From assembly GCA_003117195.1 (NCBI GenBank), contig BDSI01000132.1, positions 62,001-126,000 on the forward strand: a stretch of 64,000 bases of DNA, given 5' to 3'. Made by a program: the position numbers and the translations under genes. Positions 34,540 to 45,080 of the stretch are shown here, piece by piece. Positions within the stretch are counted from its first letter, which is position 1; every line of letters starts with the position of its first letter. The notes beneath the pieces are model-generated. The model worked only from the letters and a program-made list of their open reading frames with translations. It was not told the origin of the DNA and made no database searches. This stretch comes from Eudorina sp. 2006-703-Eu-15 (lineage: Eukaryota; Chlorophyta; Chlorophyceae; Chlamydomonadales; Volvocaceae).

Positions 34540-37290
34540 TCACACGTGTGACAGAAAGGTCGCCAGGGACACCCTGTCCACCGTAAATATGTTCTCGTTA
34601 TTGCTGTTATTGCTGTTGGATCTGTTGTGGCCGTTATTATTGTTGTTGCCGTTGTTCGCAGGCGGGGCGCCGCCCGACGGGACCGCAGGCGGGGGGCCCG
34701 AGGCGCCGCCCAACGGTCCCAGTCGGGACCGAGAGACCGTCGCCCACCCGCCCAACGGCCCCTGCGCGCGCGGGGTCAGCGGGCCGGCCCCACCGCCGCT
34801 GGTCGAGCCCCCGGTCGTGGAGCCGCGACTGGGGATGGCGCCGTAGGAGGAGCCCCCGGTGGTGGAGCCGCGGCCGAACATGAAGCCACCTGAAGTGGGA
34901 CTGTTGGAGGACTGCGCCTCGCGTATGGTGCGCAGGATGGGGTGGTGCCCGCGCTCGCTGGCGGTGTGCAGCGCCAGCTCGGTGACGTCCCACGGGTCGG
35001 CGCCCGACTCCAGGAGCATACTGACCACACCCGCGTGTCCCTGCGAGGAGGGCACGACACGCACCGGGAACAGGGTGCGCACGGATGGGGGGGTGCCATG
35101 CAGGGGGGCAACCCGGCGTCCCCCCATATGATACACCATAAGATACCCCAACGGCCCATCCAAGCTCCTGTTACTGTAGCTGCTGTTGCTGCAATTGCTG
35201 CTGCTATTGCTGTTACTGCTGTTGCTGCCGCTATTGCTGTTGCTGCTGTTGCTGCTGCAGCGCTCCATCCGGGGCCGCCTCCTGCCCCTTTCCAGCCCGG
35301 CGGACCTTGACTGCGGTACGTGCCATTCCTCCCGAGTCCGTCCTCCCCATGCCCTTCACGGCCTCCCCTACCGCGCCCCCGCCCCCGCCCCCGCCCGTCC
35401 CCCCCACCTGGATGCTCGCAGCCACCAGCGCCGAGCTGTTGCACGCCGCCGGGTCCGCACCGGCCGCCAGCAGCGCCCTCACCACGGCCGCGTAACCCCG
35501 CGACGCCGCGGCCTCCAGCGCCGGACGTCCATGCCCCCCGGCGTCCGCACCCGCCCGCAGCAACAGCTCCACCAGTGCCAGCACGCGCGCCTCGCCCTCT
35601 CGCAAGAAAGGGCTGTCCGCACCGTCCACACGGCCGCGCTCAGCCGCGGCACCGGCGGCCTCCACCGCGGGGGTCTGGCGCGGGGCGTCCAGCTCATAGT
35701 GGCACTCCCTGCTGGGGACCGACGGGGACGGCTCCGCGCCACCGCGGCGCATGCTGCCTAAGGTGCTCGTGGCTCCGCTGGCGCTGCTGCTGCTCGCGCT
35801 GGTGGTGCTGGTGCTGACCATGGCGCTTCGAACAACGCCGCTGTTGGCCATGGTGATGTCAGCGGCGCGGCTCGGGATTTGCCCGGCCAAGCCGGCTGCG
35901 CCCACCGGCAGCGCACAGGCATGTAGTAGCGCGGCACTGGGACGGGGAGGGGGGGAAGGGTCGGGGGAAGGGTCGGGGGAAGGGTCGGCAGCAGAGCACG
36001 TCGGCAGGGCACAAGACCAAGGGGCTGAGCGGCATCACAGCAAGGCGAGAGCTGGGCGCACAGACGGAAGGAAATGAGTAACGCGAGCATAGAAAGTGGC
36101 AGACGAGCCGATCTCGGTCAAGGGCATATGCCGTGCTCTGGATGCCTACCAGGATGGATTACGTTTCCCATCTGCGTCGCACATGACAGTGACGGGGCTG
36201 TTCGGGGCTGGAGTGTTGCCATACCTGAAACCGCTGAAGAGCGCCGTCCCCGGCCGGTCAGTGATTGTATAGATATATATGTACATAGTGTTTCGACGAC
36301 CATTTCCAGCATCCCGTACCTGCACCGCGCCCGCGGGTCAGCGCCATACTGCAGCAGTATCATCGCCGCGTCTACGTGGCCGAGCTGTACGGCACGGCGC
36401 AGAGCGTGGCTATCGTCGGCCGTCGGGTCGGCGCCTGCGGCGCACAGCGCGTACACGACGGCGGCGTCACCGCCGGCTGCTGCCGCCTGCAGCGCCGCGT
36501 TCTGATACGCCGCCGGGGGTGCGCCGGCGCGCAGCAGCATGCGCACGATCCCGGCGTAGCGGGCCTCTGCCGCCGCTGTGAGCGCGCGGCTCAGCGCAAA
36601 GGAGCTGGGCCGGGCGGTTGTGAGCAGCTCCGACACCACCGCGCCGTGACCGGCCCGCGCGGCCTGCATGAGCAGCAGAGCGTCATGCAGACCCACCTGC
36701 AGGCCGGAGGAGGACATTGAGGCGACCAACGCGGCGATGGAACCCCGGGTAAGCGGACTTCGGGTATCTCATGGCTGCAGATTCAGTGTAGATGGACCAT
36801 ATGCGGCGTTTCGGATAACAACCCAACAGGCACGTGACATCAGTCATGCGTGTCAGGTAATCTACCAAATGAAAGCAGTAACTTTGTCTTTCAAGTCACG
36901 ACTCTGAGATCGGTCGAATCCGACGTGCACCAGTGTTCAGACCGACATGCTTGTGGACGCAACACGTACCTCGGCGCCAGCCTGATATAAAATACGCAGG
37001 AGTTGCAACATAATTGCGTCTTGTTTTGATAGGTCAGCTCCCGCAAGTAACTGACTGTGTTGGCTCAGTGCGTAGAGATGCCTTGTCGCTGTCAGGGGCC
37101 CATACCTCGCCAGCAAGAATTGCGCCGCAAGTGGTACCGCCTTCATTGTGCTGCGCCATACAACTAGTAGTCCCTTGCAGGTCATCGCGGCAGCTGGCCC
37201 GCCGATGCCAGCACAAGCAAAAATTGTTTGAACGATATGGGTCGGGAGCTTCAAAAATCCATACGCTGCTGAGCTGCCTGTTGCGTCCAT
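34540..37290 (-). CDS. Ankyrin-repeat protein with F-box-like N-terminus, 4 exons
   Basis: Exons 37290-36970, 36696-36320, 35936-35408 and 35040-34540 join in consistent phase to give 575 aa. The N-terminal LKLPTHIVQTIFACAG, followed by a conserved-looking MTCKGLLVVWRS, resembles an F-box-type helix pair; that is inference. Ankyrin helices are clear in exons 2-4: GHGAVVSELL, ARYAGIVRMLLRAGAPPAAY, GDAAVVYALCAAGADP, GHVDAAMILLQYGADP, YAAVVRALLAAGADPAA, GHAGVVSMLLESGADPWD. A Ser/Ala-rich stretch lies in exon 3, and the C-terminus is Gly/Ser/Asn-rich with an NNGNNNNN run. An upstream in-frame Met at 37428 could add 46 residues; 37290 was chosen because the F-box-like region follows closely. Partner and function unknown. 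Confidence 0.8.
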
Positions 37291-38149
37291 TTTGCACGCT
37301 AGTTGAAACGCTGAGTAGAGGCGAACGCTGCGGCCACCACCCCAGGTCCCCGGTAGCTCTGTTAACTGAGAAAAAGCGAATCCAGTTTTTCGTTCAGGTG
37401 TTCCAGTTGCGCAAGCTATGTAAAACAAGCGTCATGGGAAGCGCGTCTTCTAGTCCTGCCCTGGTAAAACTTTGTAGCGGTCATGGAGCCTTGAAAGCAG
37501 GGCCCAGGAAGCATTAATTGGTCAACTTGCAAGAAACCCTAATGAACGAAATTTATACCGTTTTATATAGGACGTATGATACAATAGTCCCGCGGTCGTA
37601 TGGATGACACATCTGAATTTGTCAGATTCACGTCAACCGTGGTGCCCGTACCCGTACGTCGTTTCTTCCTTCCTGGTTGTGGCAAGGTGCTGTCCTAAAT
37701 TCCGTGCTTTGTATGTTGAAATGGTCGTGTTGCTCATAAAAGGGTACATGCTATGTGTGACCAACATGCATGACGCTTGACATGCTTTCCTCGGCGTTAA
37801 ATAACCAGGCAACCTTTTTAAATTGCTACAGGATAGAAGTGCATATCCCTGTCGGGACTTGCTGCTTGCAGTGGCTGCCGTGCTCGTCCCATTCAGTTCG
37901 CTACTTGGGCAAACGCTTTTATGAAGGCCAGGCACACGACAGGTTCTGGGTATGCCTCAGAAAGGGCCCCCACAACGTGAAAACCTGAACGTAGACGAGG
38001 GCTTCCGAGGCAGGGCGACTGGACCGAGCTGCAGCTGAGGGGAATCTCTATCCTCTCCCCGCATGTTCGTCTGCCTGATGAGCTCACGAACCGCTCCCCA
38101 GGTTGTCATCCGCTCTGCTCCCACCAAACTAATCTCGCCACGGATCACA

Positions 38150-38320
38150 GTTACAAGGTGAACCCGTATCCCGACCGGGTGTTCCAACGGATGTCATTCG
38201 TCCCAACCATCATAATCAACCGATCATCCACGTAAACAAAACGAATTCGATCGAAGTACCGCAGGGGGGCCAACCGCTCCTGCCATAATGTATGACCTTC
38301 ATACATGGGGCACCCGTGAC
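38150..38320 (-). pseudogene. Possible decayed reverse-transcriptase fragment
   Basis: A minus-strand frame reads LWQERLAPLRYFDRIRFVYV then DDRLIMMVGTNDIR before a stop. The YVDD core with hydrophobic residues on both sides resembles the catalytic palm motif of reverse transcriptases. Upstream frames are broken by stops and shifts, so this would be a relic. The element type cannot be named and the motif alone is weak evidence. Confidence 0.3.
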
Positions 38321-39962
38321 GCCTTCTTTATCGCGCCTAAGTTCCGTTCGGCGTTACATGCCGTATTCGGACTACAATAGCTTGGAAGATACATTGACTT
38401 CTCTAGCGATGACGTAGGAATAGCAGGGAAGTCAGGTTCTAGCGATGAGTAGTTTAATCGTTTAGGAAGCATCGTTACAAGGGGGACCAGCAATTAAGCT
38501 GCTCGCTCGCCGTACAGGCGCAGACGGACTGTTCATCCTACCCCAGGGGCATGCCATGCACTAAGCAGGGAGCCATGCCAATGGAAATACAGCCAAGAAC
38601 CACCAGCGCCCAGCCTTTGTAGCAGTCAAGGTGCACAAGCGATGCAAATGCAAACGAACTAACATAACGAGCGTCGTACAGGGAGGCATCCACCCCCAAT
38701 GAAGCGCAGCAAGGGCCGGGGGACCCGGGCGGTGAGGCAACGTCCAGGGTCCGCTGTGACATCCATAATAATAACGTCCGGGGGGCGTGATAGTACGACA
38801 CGCCCCGACACCCCGCTCAGAAAAGGGTGGACTGACGGCACGGAATTCCAGTTCTGCGGGAGTAGACCGAGCGCCGCAAAAGACGCGAGACGGGCCCAAA
38901 CGTCCGCAGTGACCGTCACGGAGATCGACAAGTAGGGGGTCGGCTTCCTCGAAGCCGGAAAAGGGCGGGGCCCTCTACAATCCGTACATGCCGCTTGCTT
39001 TACAACGAAAACTCTGTTACCGCGCAAGAGTGTGAGAGAGTGACAGGGTGTCATTGAGGGTGTCGTTGATGTTGAAGGTGGATCGGTGTACACAGATTCA
39101 GCATGCTCAAGCAGGTAGGTAGCCCCGAAACCAACCTACAGTACACGCCGCCGGCAACGGCGGTCATGGCATCTGCATTATCATTATCGTAACGCTAGTC
39201 GCCTCTGCACTACCACATCCGTCTGTCAAGCAGATATCAAAAAGCAAGCTTGAAGCATTCAAGTTTTTCCGTGTAGCTGTAGTTGTTTGGTCCGTCGGCA
39301 AGCATGCAGCCCTTCAGTTGCACGCCCGCAGCAGACGTGAACCTCTAAAGTTTGCCATCAATAGTTACATAGCAAATATAAGGCAAAAACAGGGTGCGAA
39401 AAAGCCGCGGTGAGACCCGGACTTCGGCCATCGGAACTGGAGAACTTGTTGGTACTCGGTATGCTATCCCGTTGCATTTTGAAACTTTCATTCAATACGT
39501 AATGTTTAATTGTATTCATCTGGCAAAACAGAAAGGCAAATCTTGGTGTTGGTGGCATCTTGATATTCAAACATCAGAACACTATGGAAGTTCAATTTAG
39601 CACACGCCACCTGCCCCTAATCCAAGTATTCATCACGCGGCACCTGTTGCATCAATCATGAGCGCGAGAGGCGTTGGGTGGATGTTGACTCGGGTCCATG
39701 GAGACCGAGGAGCTTTACTTTGACCGTTTGTGCGCAAAGAATTTTTTTCAGCCAAACCAAGAATACCTTGCAATAGAGGACAATCAATATGACAAACATT
39801 GCGAATTAGTTTAGCGGATAATGAACGTTTTGCCGTTACCCACGCACGGCGCACGCACGCACACACACACACGGACATGGGCAATCCTAGGGGCCGGGGC
39901 CCCCCGAACGCGCTTCGCGCTGGGGCCCCGCCCAAAAAAAGGCGTGCACGCGAAAGAGCAGT

Positions 39963-40019
39963 TATTATTATTTATTAAAGATGTTACAGCGAACCCCGCG
40001 GGTCATCGGTGATAGCCAT
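39963..40019 (-). repeat. Repeat-end motif shared with 62030-62075
   Basis: A TTA/ATT-rich stretch (39963-39977) sits beside CCGCGGGTCATCGGTGATAG followed by CCA. The same 23-base motif, with one substitution and again beside AT-rich sequence, lies at 62052-62075 in the subtilase gene. On the minus strand it looks like an element 3' end followed by an AT-rich tail. Confidence 0.45.
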
Positions 40020-41458
40020 CGGCGACAGCCGAAACACTGGCTAAACGAACTGGCGCCACCATGGCGCTCCGGACAGGCTCCACAAGTGCACCGAAACACA
40101 ACCTGGGCCCACACTACCAGGGAACATGAGAAACAACCACGGCGAGGGATAAAGCCCGCTCAGTTAGCCACCAGGGCGCCCCTATTAGCGAACCACCACC
40201 CCAACCAAGGCGGGGTCACTTCTCCAGCGGTGGCCCGTAGTCTTGGAGAGCCACGTGGGTTCACCAGAGTCGCCATCAGGGGTCTGCCCGTACTGTCCCA
40301 TCGCGCCGAAAAAACCGCCCAAACCCACCCAAAGAGCAGTGTATGAGTCCCACGTGTGGTACATGCGTTGACAACCCCACTCAATGGCCGCCAGGGCCGC
40401 CAGGGCCAGCCCATCCCAGACAACCTGGCCGACACCCGGCGGGGACCACGAGCCACAAGTGGTGGCGGCGGGTGAACACAGTGTCCAGGGCGCCCATCGC
40501 AGCCGCCATCGCAGCCGCCATCGCAGCCGCCATGCATCTCTAGCCCGACATACCGGCACACAGCAGGAGGTTAGGGAGGTCCTGCTGTGTTGCGGGTAGC
40601 CGACGAGTGGACACGGCACAAGTGAAACCTGGCAACCCAATGACCGCCCAGACACCGCAATAGGGTCCCTTCTTCAATCTTGCCTTGCATTTTTATCGTA
40701 CAGAGTACGGGGTCAAGACGGCAATCTCTCTTCGTCGCAGTCACCACTTACGCCCGCCCGGTGAGGGAGCACGAGGAAACGTCACTCGGCAATCCGCCTT
40801 GCGTCATGGGCCCAGTCACGTCACTTGTGCCCTTTCGGACAACGCATAACCTTCATTCATTCACTCATTCATCATCGAAGGCACCGCCAACGCGAGAATC
40901 CCTCAACATGGTTCCTTGTAACACTCATTCGTTATACCCATATTTCAGATCGCAGCACCGAAGGGCCAACAGTACCCCACGCCATCATGATGGATTTCGC
41001 AGCGGGAGGGTTTTGATCGTGCACAGGTGGGAAGGTGGCCCAATGATGGGTTGAAACCAGAACCAAACCGGGCACACCCAGCAAGCGTTACGCGGGATCC
41101 ACAGTAAGGCCATGCACCTCTCATTTCGCCCACGGCCGCAGCCTGCTCGCGAAATCAATGTCCCCCGGGTCCCTGTAGCGATTCCTCACGACCACCAAGT
41201 TGTCCTTCGCTGTCCGCGCAGGTCTTCATGTCTGTAGCCGCAACCCTGCCTCCCTCCCTGCCTGCCTCCCTCATTACCTCCATCGCGGCTTTATTACGTT
41301 TAACAATACCCCGTCTCCCTCCCTCCCAACACGCTCGACTCGAATTGGGTTCTCCTCCATTCGGTTCCATTACCTCCGGTTCCGCACCCTTCGGCGTTTC
41401 CTGTGGCGGCGCCGCTCCTCGCTGCAGCCCGCTCGGCGCTGCAAAGCGCAGGGGTCCC

Positions 41459-44400
41459 TCAGATCGCGTTCCCAGGCGCACCCGTGTACGTCCCCATCTC
41501 AGCCTCCCACTTGTTGTAACCCGCCGAGGAAATTGGCGGGGGTGCGGCGGCACCATCCCCGCTAACCCCTCCCCGGCCGTGGCCCTGCCCTTGCCGCCGC
41601 TGCCACCATATCGCCAGCAGCGTCGCCAGCAGCACCGTCCCCACGAATGTCACCACCACTGAGACAGCGATCTTCCAAGGTTCTCCGCAAGGCCCGCTGC
41701 CACCACCGCCGGTGCTCGTCAGCGCCATCGCCGCCAGCTGCGTCTCCGCGCACGCGCCCAGCATTAAGTTGTCACATGCCGTACACCAGCCGTACGAACT
41801 GTTGATGGCACGTGCGCTCGTGTACCACAGGAAGTCGTCCAGCGTGCAGGCCCCGGGCCCGACCGCCGCAGCTGCTGCATCCGACGCGCACGGCAACGGC
41901 ACGGTCGCGTAGGGCGCCGCGGGGCCGTCCTGGAACACCAGCCGCACGAAGAGCGGCGCAGCAGCCGCTGCCGGCGTCGCGGCGGCCTGAACGGCGTGCA
42001 GCTCGAAGACCATAACGGCCGCCAGTTTGGGCAGGCTGGTGAGCCACGTGAAGTTGCTGGCCGCCGGCCACCTATCCAGCTCGAGCGCCGACAGGATCCC
42101 CAGTTGGGTGTTGTAGTGGCCCGACAGAGACAGCAGCTTGTAGTAGGCCTGCGGAGAGCGGCGGCGGAGCGGCAGCGGGGGAGCAGCGGGCCATAGGGGG
42201 CCCGTGGAGCTGCGGGGTCCGGGGCCGACGCGACGTGCCCCCCTCCCTCCCTCCCTCCCTCCCAGGAGCGAGCGATCCAGCCCGGCTGTCAGACCGCCGT
42301 ACCCCCCCGGCCCGAGATGCACATGCGCACAGTCCCTACCCCCGGGTCACCTCATCGGGGGAGGGCAGGGGTACCTCCGATACTCGGTACTCGGTATTCG
42401 GACAGCCTCAAAGTGACCCCGCTGGCGCCCGTCCTTGGCTCGCCCTCACCCAGCACCCCGCCCGGGCCCGGGCCCCGCGAGATACGGGTCCCCTACGCTG
42501 GCTGATACCGTGTACCTTGCGTTGGCTCGCATGCCTGATCCCCGGTCGGAAGGTCCGTAAGGCCCTCCGGAGGCGCGCGACAGTCCCTCACCTGCGAGCC
42601 GTTGGCGGCGGCGACCGCCGCTTGCTTGAAGTACGACACGAGATCCGCCAGCGCGACGCCGCCCAGCAGGTTGCCGGTCAGGTTGGATCTCATCTTTGAC
42701 GTCTCCAGCCAGTACGCCAGATCCTGGACCTGCAGACAGGAGGCACCCACCCACCCCGTGTAAGTGTGCCCCCGTGGATGGAGAGATCCCCGAGATGGGG
42801 TGAGATAGGCAAGAGAGCGGGCTGCCCAGGCCGCGCAACTGAGCGGCAGCTTGTCGCACCGGGGGTTAGCGCCCTCCCTCCCGGGCCCCACAACGCCGTT
42901 TCCTAATACACACGCACACCTCCAATGGGCGGTGGACTCCTCTGAACTCATTTGCCTGGTGCCACCCAACGTTTTGTATACTCTGCCCGCGCAAGCGAAA
43001 TGCCGTCTGCTGCCCGCCACACGGAGGCAATGCCGCCGCCGAGGACATCTGAACCCCCATGTATGGGTCACCCACCTGTTTAAACAGCGTGGCGTTGAAG
43101 AACGGCACGGGGGTTCCGATACCGTACGTCTGGTACACGTTGATCGCGTCGTACACATTCCACCTGCGGTCCGAGCCACGGAGTGCGGGGTCGGGGTCGG
43201 GAGGGGGGGCATTAGGGTCTGAGGTGCGGGAGTGGGCCCGCCCTGACACCCTCACGGCGGCCCTCCTTCCAAGTCTTGGGACTCGGTCCCGTGGAGCAGT
43301 CTCCGACGACGATCTCCCGATGGGGGCGGGCCGCGGAACCAGTCCGCAGCCTGCAGCCCATCCTACAACGAAAACAACATGCGAGACATGCCAATACCTC
43401 TTCCGCCAGTCCGCGCCCCCTCCCCCCCATCTCAGCCCCCGACAGACTGTCCCTCTGTCCATGGCCCCGATCCCCCCATCCTCATCCGCACCACCACCAC
43501 CACCACCATCTCCCCCTCCTCCCACTCCCACCCCCACCCCGTCCCCACCAGTTGACCAGCGACGTGTCCGTGCCCGGCATCATCAACGTCACCGCCGTCC
43601 GCAGCGCGTCAGTGGCCCGGGACTTGGCCACGAACTCGTCGCTCGTGTACCAGTCGGCCAGCGCCTGCTGGTACGCGTCGCACTTGGTGTAGGCGCGGAT
43701 GAGGATGTCGTCCGAGTCCGCTTGTGTGTACACGGGCACCACCTGCCGCCCCCATGACCCCATCACCCCATCACCACACAGCACACAGGGCAGAGACACG
43801 GTCAGCCACGGTCAGTCTGTCGACCGCCTTCCCCCCATCCCGCCCGTCCACCGATATAATTTCCTGGTAGACTGAGTCAGACGTCGGATGGGCCCTCTGC
43901 GTGGCCCCCCGCGCATCCGTTGGGCAGCCGGGGAGGAGCGCTGGGCCGCTTGCCGGGGGACATGTCGGCGCCCTCAAAGGAGAGGGGGGCCCCGCGGGGA
44001 CAGGAAAGGAAAGGAGAGGAGTGGACAGGAAGGAGGCGCCGGGCAGGGGCGCACCCCACCCCCCCCACCCCACCCCCCACCCCCACCCCCCACCCCCCAC
44101 CCCCCACCTCGCCCGCGGCTCACCTGTGCCCCGGTGGGCATGTAGAAGGTGGTGTTGGCGGCGGAGGGGTCGGGCGGGAACACCCCGCTAAAGAAACAGA
44201 TGCCGGACAGTACGGCACGGTCCAGGGAGCTGCTGCGGACGTATACGTCGAAGTTGCCTGGCGATTAGCGATTGTGTGGGGTTGTGGCGGCGGGAGCGGG
44301 GGGAAGAGAGGGTGTAGGAAATTGGTAGACAGTTTCAAAGAAGAGAGGGTGGGCAAGCGAGGGGGAGTCCCGACTCGACAGACACGGTGCGCGGGAGACC

Positions 44401-45080
44401 GATGGGTCGGGGCGGCGGGGCAAGGGCCACGACTCGCCGCATCAGGAACTGGGCGCAGGTGAGGTGCTGGTTCGATTCAGGGGCAGTCAAAGGCGCAGCC
44501 GGCTCCGCCGGCGAGGTCGGGTGATGTAGTACGGCAACGTACCGAAGCCCACATTGGGTTGGTTGAGCACTCCGTACTTGGTGCCGTTGCCCAGTCCCGG
44601 GAGACATGTCGAGGTGGCCCCGCACGTGGTGGTGTCCAGGTAGCGGGTGCGGAAGGAGGTGCCTGCGAGGGGTTGGTTGCGGCGGTGGGCGGCAGATCAG
44701 TGCGGGGTAAGGCGGACCCCGTACAGTGCAGTACAGGGGGGCCAACCCAGTTAGCTTATGACGTCTTAGTGCCACCGACATGCCGTGTGTTACTCGGCGG
44801 ACAGGGCGGGAGGGCCTCGTGTGTGTTTGGTGTCGTGCGCAACCCGCCGCACGGCATGCGTGCCAGCCGCCGTACCTGCGTTGTACGTTTGCCGCTGCCC
44901 CTGGGGCAGCAGCGTCGGGCCCCCGATCAAGCTGTCCTCAGTCAGGAAGATGCCCTTGGGCAGCACGTTCCGGGCGCCGTGTCGCTGGACCGAGTAAACG
45001 GCCACGAGCGAGGCTTGAACGCTGGCGAGAATCACTAGGTAAACCAGCGGTATGATTAGGAAGTATTTGTGGGAACTCAT
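41459..45080 (-). CDS. Histidine-acid-phosphatase-like type I membrane protein, 7 exons
   Basis: Exons 45080-44876, 44662-44543, 44257-44124, 43742-43549, 43163-43076, 42729-42592, 42148-41459 join in phase to 522 aa. The N-terminus (YFLIIPLVYLVILASVQA) is a signal peptide or anchor. The histidine phosphatase motif VYSVQRHGARNVLP follows (His34 nucleophile by homology). LLPQGQRQTYNAG and RTRYL match the usual G-x-x-Q and R-Y elements, and YVRSSSLDRAVLSGICFFSG with VFPP matches the second Arg region. The third motif, normally HD, reads SGHYNTQLGILSAL (His304-Tyr305), so the proton-donor Asp is absent. Paired Cys and N-x-T/S sites suit a luminal or secreted domain. Residues 451-475 form a membrane span, followed by a 47-residue cytosolic tail. 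Family assignment is strong; phosphatase activity is uncertain. Confidence 0.87.
44313..44340 (+). repeat. Short dispersed intronic motif, copy d
   Basis: TGTAGGAAATTGGTAGACAG followed by TTTCAAAG, in intron 2 of the acid-phosphatase-like gene. Confidence 0.7.

Larger units (their letters stand above)
37291..41458. other. Gene-poor interval with possible retroelement debris
   Basis: No intact gene was found. GC is lower than in exons, particularly 37500-39700. It contains a YVDD-encoding fragment (38170-38310), a repeat-end motif (39963-40019) and a GCAGCCGCCATC minisatellite near 40499-40535. Minus-strand frames at 40160-40655 have no recognised domain. Confidence 0.55.

Noticed and set aside
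36683..36868. Frame continuing upstream of ankyrin exon 2
   Set aside because: It is in a different frame from the ankyrin repeats. The phase-consistent acceptor at 36697-36698 explains the exon start instead.
40160..40655. Minus-strand frames with Gly-Gly-Cys-Asp repeats
   Set aside because: The repeats come from a GCAGCCGCCATC minisatellite, and the two long frames overlap with neither showing homology.
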